Part shown: positions 1 through 4,623 of the stretch, in pieces | Layout of the letters: each line of letters starts with the position of its first letter | Numbering within the stretch: position 1 is the stretch's first letter | Assembly (NCBI GenBank): GCA_014879345.1 | Contig: JACSSI010000272.1 | Coordinates: 1-6,672 of the forward strand | DNA length: 6,672 bases | Direction: 5' to 3' | Source of the DNA: Anaerolineae bacterium | GTDB lineage: Bacteria; Chloroflexota; Anaerolineae; Promineifilales; Promineifilaceae | Position numbers and translations under genes: made by a program | Notes under the pieces: generated by a model | Database searches by the model: none | Told to the model about the DNA's origin: nothing | The model's input: the letters and a program-made list of their open reading frames with translations, nothing else

Positions 1-29
1 GCCCAGGTTTGCGCGATTTGTGCCATTTT

Positions 30-92
30 GGGCGAGATGGCGCGGTGAAAAAACCTGTTGTTGCGGCGACTAGTCGCCGCGCCATCCCGCCC
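30..92. repeat. Palindromic intergenic repeat element
   Basis: The core at 63-80 is a perfect 18-bp palindrome, GCGGCGACTAGTCGCCGC. Around it, 30-45 (GGGCGAGATGGCGCGG) is an inverted copy of 77-92 (CCGCGCCATCCCGCCC) with one mismatch in 16. The segment can therefore fold as an outer stem, or the core can form its own cruciform. The GC-rich content contrasts with the AT-rich sequence that follows. It has no coding potential and looks like a dispersed REP-like unit, but copy number elsewhere in the genome cannot be seen. It lies downstream of the minus-strand gene ending at 191. Confidence 0.65.
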
Positions 93-141
93 CTACCTTG
101 TAGCGTCGCTAAATTGAGAATTGCTGCTAAGAACGATTACC

Positions 142-168
142 GATTGACGATTTTAGATTGACGATTTA
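142..168. repeat. Short tandem direct repeat
   Basis: GATTGACGATTTTA at 142-155 is followed directly by GATTGACGATTTA at 156-168. The two units are identical except for one T. A partial related unit, GATTACC, precedes them at 135-141. This is a small AT-rich tandem repeat just beyond the stop codon of the phosphatidyltransferase gene. No function is evident. Confidence 0.6.
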
Positions 169-190
169 CGGCGAGACTTCTGCGATTTTA

Positions 191-799
191 CTATTCCAGA
201 TTTTTTACTGCCCAAAGCAAGCGTTGGATAATCGTAATTGCGACCAGGATTATCATTAAAACAAACAGCCAAATGAACCATTGATTAAACAGAATAAACA
301 AACTATAAAAAATGATCGTCTCAGTGCCGCCGATAATACCAGCAGGCATCGTCACGCTGGTTTGTTCACCCTGGTTTTCTGCCCCTGCGGCTCGCTTCTC
401 CAAAATCGCTGAAAGGTACATCCACGAGGCTGCGTTCACGTAAAAGACAGCCAGCAATATCACCAACGCCATATAAGCAGACGTTGAAGGCTGCCCCAAA
501 ACCAAACCAATAGGGATGAGAGCATATACGATAAAATCCACCAAGATATCCAGATAACCGCCAAAATCACTCTGGCTGTTTTGCATTCGCGCCACCACAC
601 CGTCCAAGGCGTCAAAAGCTCTATTGAAAAACCAGGCGAAAAATGCCAGCCAGTAAAGCTGATAGGCTAGGGCGCCAAACGCCAATATCCCAAAAAGTAA
701 CGAAATCAATGTGAGTATCGCTGGCGGCACTCGGTGAAACCAAGTTGCAAATGGCCGGAATGCTATCTCTTTTATTTGGCGCATTTTGTTATCAAGCAT
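191..799 (-). CDS. CDP-alcohol phosphatidyltransferase family membrane protein
   Basis: This is a 202-residue integral membrane enzyme of the CDP-alcohol phosphotransferase family. Members displace CMP from a CDP-alcohol (CDP-diacylglycerol, CDP-choline and similar) with an alcohol acceptor during phospholipid synthesis. The full family signature D-x2-D-G-x2-A-R-x8-G-x3-D-x3-D is present as D63, D66, G67, A70, R71, G80, D84 and D88. The four aspartates bind two metal ions and the final one is the likely base. Hydrophobic stretches lie at about 29-60, 85-102, 107-127, 160-176 and 177-195, consistent with about six helices. The length suits the family. The exact substrate (glycerol phosphate, inositol phosphate, serine or other) cannot be read from the sequence. 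The ATG at 799 has no Shine-Dalgarno site. An in-frame ATG at 784 (M6) is an alternative that loses nothing conserved. It lies 245 bp downstream of the methyltransferase gene, with repeats between them, so it may be transcribed separately. Confidence 0.9.
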   Translation of the reverse strand: MLDNKMRQIKEIAFRPFATWFHRVPPAILTLISLLFGILAFGALAYQLYWLAFFAWFFNRAFDALDGVVARMQNSQSDFGGYLDILVDFIVYALIPIGLVLGQPSTSAYMALVILLAVFYVNAASWMYLSAILEKRAAGAENQGEQTSVTMPAGIIGGTETIIFYSLFILFNQWFIWLFVLMIILVAITIIQRLLWAVKNLE

Positions 800-830
800 A
801 ATTGTGAGCGAAGTCTAATAGTCCAACAAA

Positions 831-902
831 GTAGCCGAGGGCTGAAGCCCCCGTCTAAAAAGCAGTACCCCATGAATGGGGCTATGATGTTAAAAAGCCG
901 AG
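831..902. repeat. Double-hairpin intergenic repeat (REP-like)
   Basis: There are two short hairpins with the same GA loop: GGGCT-GA-AGCCC at 839-850 and CCCCAT-GA-ATGGGG at 868-881. They are bracketed by the direct repeat AGCCGAG (833-839 and 896-902) and by TAAAAAGC (856-863 and 891-898). The organisation looks like a compound REP or BIME unit. It lies upstream of the phosphatidyltransferase start and downstream of the methyltransferase stop. It could slow or end minus-strand transcription, but neither hairpin is followed by a long T run. Confidence 0.6.
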
Positions 903-935
903 TTACGGAGCTTTAGAAAACAAATCGGTAATTGT

Positions 936-1001
936 GTCATGCCCGCGAAGGCGGGCATCCACAAGTGGTGGCAAATGGATTCCCACCTTCGTGGGAATGA
1001 C
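936..1001. repeat. Pair of inverted hairpin repeats
   Basis: Two 26-bp units, 936-961 and 976-1001, stand in inverted orientation around a 14-bp spacer. Each is itself a perfect hairpin with an 8-bp stem and 4-nt loop: ATGCCCGC-GAAG-GCGGGCAT at 939-958, and ATTCCCAC-CTTC-GTGGGAAT at 979-998. The outer bases GTCAT/ATCCA and TGGAT/ATGAC also match in inverted orientation. The two units differ at four positions, and those positions pair with each other, so both stems stay perfect. The layout resembles dispersed repeats of the GTCAT-TCCCGC-GAAG type known from several bacteria. It sits just past the methyltransferase stop codon and could act as a transcript end or RNA-stabilising structure. Confidence 0.75.
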
Positions 1002-1044
1002 AGGTTTATTAACGAAATAAATTTTTAATATTCATAAGCCGTTA

Positions 1045-1977
1045 CTACGAACCTTGTTTGAAGTCGGCGAGGATGATTTTGGGATTGTTGTGGCTCAGAA
1101 TTTGAGTTTGCCATTGCCAGGTGTAACCATCTTCAGTGTGGGCAGCTTGAATAGCAAGGCGAATGGTGTCACCGGCTGTGAGGTGAACAGGTTTGAGAAA
1201 GGGGAAAAAACCACGGCCGTAAACGGCTGCTGATTTTACTGATTGGGGTGCGTTTGAAAAACCGATACCATTTAGTAATTCTGCGTCAAACCAGACAAGT
1301 AGACCATGCGCTGTGCCATCACGAACGGCCGTTTGCTCAATTGAAGCGCTCACATCCGGGTCAGTGATAGTACGGTAATCTAACGTTGCCCAGTTGGTCG
1401 GCTCAGTAAGCAGGTGGGATACCCGAATTAGGTCTGTGTCATCATGCTGCCACTGGTTTAAGATAATCTGCCGCGCTGGCTCCATTGTAAACCCGTAAGG
1501 ATCTGCCCACGATTTAAGCATATTTTTATAAACAAGCGGAGCTTCTACCACAGACACCCACAAGGTATCTTTTTGGGGGATGAGCATACCATTTGGCGCT
1601 AAATGACGGTGTCGAGCATCGACAATAGCGGGGATATGCTCGCCAAATAAAGGCAGCACGCCACGTAAATCGGAAACAATGACATCGGCTCGTTCTGGCA
1701 AAGAAATATTCGTAGAACTATCTTGGATGAACTCGATACGGTCAGCATACCCATTGGCCTCAGCCACCTGCCAGGCCAGGTCAATAGCATCATTTGGCTC
1801 GACAGCATAGACCTTACGCGCCCCAAATTTACAGGCGAGTAAGGCATGGATGCCAATGGCGGTGCCTATATCGAGGACGACAGATTGGGGAGTAACGGCC
1901 GTTTTCAACGCATAAGCATACGGATCCATCCGTACCTGATCGGCCATCATATTACCGTAATCAGTTAAATCATACAT
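1045..1977 (-). CDS. PRMT-like class I SAM-dependent methyltransferase
   Basis: This 310-residue protein has the architecture of protein arginine methyltransferases: a Rossmann SAM-binding half followed by a beta-barrel half. The N-terminal segment with Y7, M10, D13, R16, M17 and Y20 matches the PRMT helix that closes over SAM. Motif I is VLDIGTAIG (34-42), and E60 in KVYAVEP is the expected ribose-binding acid. The region corresponding to the PRMT double-glutamate loop reads SDLRGVLPLFGE (102-113). Aligned without gaps to SEWMGYCLFYE of PRMT1, the first catalytic Glu becomes D103 and the second becomes G112, with E113 adjacent. The THW loop position reads VYG (252-254). Fold and SAM binding are well supported, but arginine methylation is doubtful and the substrate is unknown. 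The start at 1977 puts the conserved helix at the very N-terminus. It has no Shine-Dalgarno site (CCCCCC precedes ATG), and a terminator hairpin ends only 10 bp upstream. Such proteins are often labelled L11 methyltransferase, which the barrel half does not support. Confidence 0.85.
   Translation of the reverse strand: MYDLTDYGNMMADQVRMDPYAYALKTAVTPQSVVLDIGTAIGIHALLACKFGARKVYAVEPNDAIDLAWQVAEANGYADRIEFIQDSSTNISLPERADVIVSDLRGVLPLFGEHIPAIVDARHRHLAPNGMLIPQKDTLWVSVVEAPLVYKNMLKSWADPYGFTMEPARQIILNQWQHDDTDLIRVSHLLTEPTNWATLDYRTITDPDVSASIEQTAVRDGTAHGLLVWFDAELLNGIGFSNAPQSVKSAAVYGRGFFPFLKPVHLTAGDTIRLAIQAAHTEDGYTWQWQTQILSHNNPKIILADFKQGS
1324..1903. repeat. Two copies of iterated palindrome AACGGCCGTT
   Basis: Perfect copies of the 10-bp palindrome AACGGCCGTT lie at 1324-1333 and 1894-1903, both inside the methyltransferase gene. 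Both are read in the phase that encodes Thr-Ala-Val. A shorter ACGGCCGT core is at 1213-1220. Only these sites are the feature, not the stretch between them. The other five copies are in sppA. Confidence 0.7.
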
Positions 1978-1987
1978 GGGGGGAATA

Positions 1988-2035
1988 AAAACTGACAGAT
2001 TTTCAGCGTCTATTAGCTGGAAACCTGTCAGTTTT
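1988..2035 (-). terminator. Rho-independent terminator of the SHOCT-protein gene
   Basis: AAAACTGACAG (1988-1998) pairs perfectly over 11 bp with CTGTCAGTTTT (2025-2035). After a single A/C mismatch, the inner arms 2000-2007 and 2016-2023 add eight more pairs, one of them G-U, around the 8-nt loop 2008-2015. Read on the minus strand, the hairpin begins 6 nt past the stop codon at 2042 and ends in TTTTTATT, as expected for intrinsic termination. The plus-strand reading gives only four T residues. The hairpin also lies just before the methyltransferase start at 1977, so read-through transcripts would carry it directly upstream of that start codon and it might limit expression there. Confidence 0.7.
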
Positions 2036-2041
2036 GGCAGA

Positions 2042-2581
2042 CTACATATCGTCTAGAATCTGCTTCTTCTTGGCATCAAATTCTTCGTCGGTAAGAATAC
2101 CCTTATCACGCAACTCAGCTAACCGTTCAAGTTGTTCATAAGGATCATCGCCAGAAGAATCACCAGCCGAATCATCATATCCTTCGGCGGCATCGTCTTC
2201 CGCATCAGCGGCATCAACCTGATCCCATTCTTCATCAGACATTTCTTGTGGCTGAATGCCTAACTGTTGCGTGGCTTGAGCCAATTCTTCATCAGTCAGT
2301 TCTTCGGCCGGTTTGCCAGCTTGTTGCTCAATACGCTCAACATCTTTCTTGCTGTATTTGTGAACAGCAGCCGTGCCCAAAGCAATTGCACCACCCACGA
2401 GAATAATACGCCGTCTTCTAACACGGCGACGACGGCGGGCACGCATCCGTACTGCCATTCTTGTTGCTGCCCTTCCTGCAGGCCCACGTCCGGGGCCACC
2501 AATGCCACGCCCGGGGCCACCAATGCCACGCCCAGGACCACCAATACCACGGCCTGGACCACCAATACCTCTGCGTCTCAT
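2042..2581 (-). CDS. SHOCT-domain membrane protein with Gly/Arg-repeat N-terminus
   Basis: This 179-residue protein is built of distinct segments. Residues 5-32 are four exact copies of the heptad GIGGPGR. Residues 41-58 are extremely basic, with runs of arginine. Residues 59-73 (IILVGGAIALGTAAV) form one short hydrophobic segment that could be a membrane helix or hairpin. Residues 79-145 are charged and increasingly acidic. The C-terminus, about 146-176, is a SHOCT domain: YEQLERLAELRDKGILTDEE followed by F168, K171-K173 and I175. SHOCT is a short C-terminal helical module found on many membrane and phage-related proteins and thought to mediate oligomerisation. The biochemical role is unknown. 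A basic, glycine-rich N-terminus before a membrane segment could bind nucleic acid or acidic lipid, but that is inference. A strong Shine-Dalgarno site fixes the start and a hairpin terminator follows the stop, so it is probably monocistronic. It is divergent from the GNAT/nitrilase gene. Confidence 0.85.
   Translation of the reverse strand: MRRRGIGGPGRGIGGPGRGIGGPGRGIGGPGRGPAGRAATRMAVRMRARRRRRVRRRRIILVGGAIALGTAAVHKYSKKDVERIEQQAGKPAEELTDEELAQATQQLGIQPQEMSDEEWDQVDAADAEDDAAEGYDDSAGDSSGDDPYEQLERLAELRDKGILTDEEFDAKKKQILDDM
2486..2569 (-). repeat. Four 21-bp coding tandem repeats (GIGGPGR)
   Basis: Four consecutive 21-bp units encode the heptad GIGGPGR four times at the N-terminus of the SHOCT protein. 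The units differ only at third codon positions: Gly codons GGT, GGC, GGG and GGA, and Pro codons CCA, CCT and CCC. All differences are synonymous, so the amino-acid repeat has been kept while the DNA copies diverged. Confidence 0.9.
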
Positions 2582-2585
2582 GAAA

Positions 2586-2592
2586 CACCTCC
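2586..2592 (-). promoter_or_regulatory. Ribosome binding site of the SHOCT-protein gene
   Basis: On the minus strand GGAGGTG precedes the ATG at 2581, with 6 nt between the GGAGG core and the start codon. It is the strongest Shine-Dalgarno site in the window and fixes the start of this gene. Confidence 0.85.
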
Positions 2593-2608
2593 ATTTAAGT
2601 TTAGAATC

Positions 2609-2614
2609 ATTATA
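2609..2614 (-). promoter_or_regulatory. Candidate -10 box for the SHOCT-protein gene
   Basis: The minus strand reads TATAAT here, a perfect sigma-70-type -10 hexamer. Transcription would start near 2600-2603 and leave a leader of about 20 nt that includes the Shine-Dalgarno site. No good -35 box lies 16-19 bp upstream (AAAAGA at 17 bp), so the assignment rests on the -10 and its position. Confidence 0.45.
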
Positions 2615-2804
2615 AACCTAGTTTCCCAGGGTCTTTTGATTTTACATGGAAAAGTGAATAGATGAAATGATTGGCTCAAATTAAAACCAAAAATATACGT
2701 TAATCTGCGGATAAAATCTAAAGGAAATTTTAATTTCAATAATCTATTATTCATTTCATACGCCCACAAACAATGTAAAAATCAGAAATTGACGGTATCA
2801 TTCA

Positions 2805-2833
2805 TTGAAAAACAAGCTATCCAAATAGATAAA
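2805..2833 (+). promoter_or_regulatory. Candidate promoter for the GNAT/nitrilase gene
   Basis: TTGAAA at 2805-2810 matches five of six -35 consensus bases. GATAAA at 2828-2833, after a 17-bp spacer, matches four of six -10 bases. The start of transcription would be near 2840, about 40 nt before the start codon. In AT-rich sequence such matches arise easily, so this is weak. Confidence 0.3.
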
Positions 2834-2866
2834 CTACACACTCAAATCCAACACACAAACCAAAAT

Positions 2867-2871
2867 AAGGA
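2867..2871 (+). promoter_or_regulatory. Ribosome binding site supporting a TTG start
   Basis: AAGGA lies 9 nt before the TTG at 2881. An in-frame TAA at 2866-2868 excludes any earlier start. The first in-frame ATG is at codon 148, inside the GNAT domain. The site therefore supports TTG as the true initiation codon. Confidence 0.7.
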
Positions 2872-2880
2872 AATAAAACC

Positions 2881-4479
2881 TTGAACGAACCAACATCAAC
2901 AGACACCAATAAACCACGCCGAAAACGAATTACCATTCGTCAGGCAGAAGCGGCCGATATACCAAACTTAATCCAATGCCATAAAGCCGTATATGGCGAC
3001 CTGTATGAAGATGCAGAACTCTATGGCAAACGAAAATATGAGCTTCAATTATCCGCCTTTCCTCAAGGGCAAGTTATTGCTGAATTGGATGGGCAAATAG
3101 TCGGATATACCACCTCACTCATCGTGCAACTAGATGATGAAGACCATTGGTACACCTACAGTGAAATAACTGGTTCTGGCACCTTTAGCACCCACACTCC
3201 CAGCGGCGACACCCTCTATGGTGCCGATATAGCCGTCCATCCAGATTTCCGTCAACGAGGTATTTCTAAGCGACTGTATAAAAAACGGCTGCAACTCCTG
3301 AAAAAATACAACTTACGGCGCATGGTCGCACATGGTCGCATCCCTGACTATTATCGCGTTAGCGGCAAAATGACAGCAGAAGAGTATGTGCGTCGTGTAG
3401 AAGCTGGTGACATGTGGGACTCAGCTTTGAAAGCACATCTTTCTGCCGGCTACCATGTCAAGCGGCTGCTGTTGGATTATGTAGAAGATGAGCAAAGCCT
3501 CAATTACGCCACCTGGCTAGAAATGCCCAATCCCGATTTCCAATCAGAAAAGCGAAAAATTGCCGCAGCCCCCATCAAACGGCCGGTAAGAGCCATTCGT
3601 GTCTGCGCCGCTCAATGGTTGATGCGCAAGATAAATAGTTGGGAAGAGTTCGAGCAAATGGTCACATTCTTTGTCATGTCGGCTGATAGTTATCATTGCC
3701 ACTTCCTCATTTTGCCTGAGCTGTTTACCGTCAATTTATTTAGTCTGCTGCCACCTGATATCACCCCCAAAGAAGCGGCTTGGAATTTGGCCGGTTATCA
3801 TGAAAAATATGTGGCGTTGTTCACTCATTTGGCACAAAAGTATCGGCTGTATATCGTCGGTGGTTCCACCCCTGTGGAACGGGAGGGTTTGCTATATAAT
3901 GTCGCCCATCTCTTCTCTCCGTCTGGCAATGTCTATACACAGGATAAATTGCATGTGACCCCTTATGAACGCGCTTTCTGGGATATTCAGCCAGGGGAAT
4001 CTTTAAAAGTATTTGAGACGCCCTGGGCAAGAATTGCTATTCAAATCTGTTACGACATTGAATTCCCTGAGACCTCTCGCTTGTTGGCTTTGGCTGGGGC
4101 AGAAGCTATTTTTGTGCCGTTTAGCACAGATGAAAAGAAGGCTTATTACCGTGTTCGCTATGCTGCCCATGCTCGTGCAGTTGAAAATTATATGTACCTG
4201 GCTCTGGCAGGAAATGCTGGCAATTTGCCTACTACGCCTTCTTATTTACTCAATTACAGCCAGTCGGCCATCCTTACGCCTAGTGATTTTGCGTTTCCCC
4301 TGGAAGCCACGGCTGCTTTAGCCGATCCTAATACGGAAACTGTTGTCATTGCTGATTTGGATTTAAATGCGTTGGCTCAGCAGCGTGAATTAGGCAGTGT
4401 GCGCCCCTTACAGGATCGTCGTCCAGATTTGTATGAATTACGCGCCAAGATTCCCATCAAAACGGTTTATGTGGAGTAA
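2881..4479 (+). CDS. Bifunctional GNAT N-acetyltransferase / carbon-nitrogen hydrolase
   Basis: This 532-residue two-domain protein starts at TTG. Residues about 16-215 are a GNAT acyl-CoA transferase domain, with the acetyl-CoA motif A region IAVHPDFRQRGISKRL (117-132). The pyrophosphate loop is R-Q-R-G-I-S, with serine where Gly/Ala is usual. Residues about 237-515 form a nitrilase-superfamily domain with the complete Glu-Lys-Cys triad: E280 in LILPELF, K356 in YTQDKLH and C390 in IQICYDIEFPE. Such enzymes hydrolyse amide or nitrile C-N bonds through a cysteine thioester. A branch of the superfamily (NB12, from memory) is known to carry a RimI-like N-terminal domain, so the fusion is a recognised architecture and not an assembly artefact. 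The natural substrate of that branch is not established. An obvious model is that one domain acylates or deacylates an amine that the other then processes. The gene diverges from the SHOCT gene and is followed after 144 bp by sppA on the same strand, with a repeat element between. Confidence 0.92.
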   Translation: MNEPTSTDTNKPRRKRITIRQAEAADIPNLIQCHKAVYGDLYEDAELYGKRKYELQLSAFPQGQVIAELDGQIVGYTTSLIVQLDDEDHWYTYSEITGSGTFSTHTPSGDTLYGADIAVHPDFRQRGISKRLYKKRLQLLKKYNLRRMVAHGRIPDYYRVSGKMTAEEYVRRVEAGDMWDSALKAHLSAGYHVKRLLLDYVEDEQSLNYATWLEMPNPDFQSEKRKIAAAPIKRPVRAIRVCAAQWLMRKINSWEEFEQMVTFFVMSADSYHCHFLILPELFTVNLFSLLPPDITPKEAAWNLAGYHEKYVALFTHLAQKYRLYIVGGSTPVEREGLLYNVAHLFSPSGNVYTQDKLHVTPYERAFWDIQPGESLKVFETPWARIAIQICYDIEFPETSRLLALAGAEAIFVPFSTDEKKAYYRVRYAAHARAVENYMYLALAGNAGNLPTTPSYLLNYSQSAILTPSDFAFPLEATAALADPNTETVVIADLDLNALAQQRELGSVRPLQDRRPDLYELRAKIPIKTVYVE

Positions 4480-4483
4480 ACTT

Positions 4484-4593
4484 TATCGAAAAGTAAGCGT
4501 TCAGTTCCTTTGGAGACTTTTGAAGTTTTAGACGCAAAAAAACGAAAATTCCAGAGATAAAAACTTCAAAAGCCTGAACAGTTATATCGAAAA
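4484..4593. mobile_element. MITE-like inverted-repeat element with flanking direct repeats
   Basis: The 9-bp direct repeat TATCGAAAA (4484-4492 and 4585-4593) brackets a segment with inverted ends. TAAGCGTTCAG (4494-4504) pairs with CTGAACAGTTA (4574-4584) with two mismatches. A longer inner arm, CTTTTGAAGTTTT (4517-4529), pairs perfectly over 13 bp with AAAACTTCAAAAG (4560-4572). The left side carries 12 extra bases between the two arms. Terminal inverted repeats inside a direct repeat are the hallmark of a small non-autonomous transposable element, with the 9 bp as the possible target duplication. No transposase is present to confirm a family. It fills most of the spacer between the GNAT/nitrilase gene and sppA, and the transcript would fold into a long hairpin. 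It lacks a T run, so it is not a typical terminator. Confidence 0.5.
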
Positions 4594-4623
4594 CAAGGGT
4601 TGCTGTAGATTTTTTCCGCGCCT

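Larger units (their letters stand above)
2582..2880. other. AT-rich divergent intergenic region
   Basis: This 299-bp spacer separates the two divergent genes and is markedly more AT-rich than the surrounding coding DNA. No protein gene with plausible features lies in it. It contains two small adjacent dyads, GAAATT-TT-AATTTC (2724-2737) and AATAAT-CT-ATTATT (2738-2751), which could be operator half-sites or simply AT-rich chance. It must hold the promoters for both flanking genes. Unlike most other spacers here, it carries no REP-like element. Confidence 0.6.

Noticed and set aside
734..916. 60-residue open frame on the plus strand
   Set aside because: It starts within the phosphatidyltransferase gene on the other strand and runs into the hairpin repeats. 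There is no ribosome site or domain.
1045..1977. Ribosomal protein L11 methyltransferase (prmA)
   Set aside because: The N-terminal helix and the C-terminal barrel region follow the PRMT layout, whereas PrmA carries an N-terminal substrate-binding domain and ends with its Rossmann domain.
2486..2569. Tandem 21-bp repeats as a CRISPR-like array
   Set aside because: The units abut without spacers, keep the reading frame and encode a heptad, so they are a coding repeat.
191..2581. A single three-gene minus-strand operon
   Set aside because: A strong terminator separates the first two genes, and a 245-bp repeat cluster separates the second and third.
2267..2665. Long open frame on the plus strand opposite the SHOCT gene
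   Set aside because: It is antisense to a gene with a recognisable domain and a strong ribosome site. Its Thr/Pro/Ala-rich product is the mirror of the Gly/Arg repeat codons and shows no domain.
2578..2769. 63-residue open frame on the minus strand overlapping the start of the SHOCT gene
   Set aside because: It runs across the promoter and ribosome binding site of the SHOCT gene, lies in AT-rich spacer and has no recognisable feature.
4517..4572. The 13-bp inverted repeat after the GNAT/nitrilase gene as an intrinsic terminator
   Set aside because: The stem is AT-rich, the loop is about 30 nt and no T run follows the right arm. The MITE-like reading explains more of the structure.
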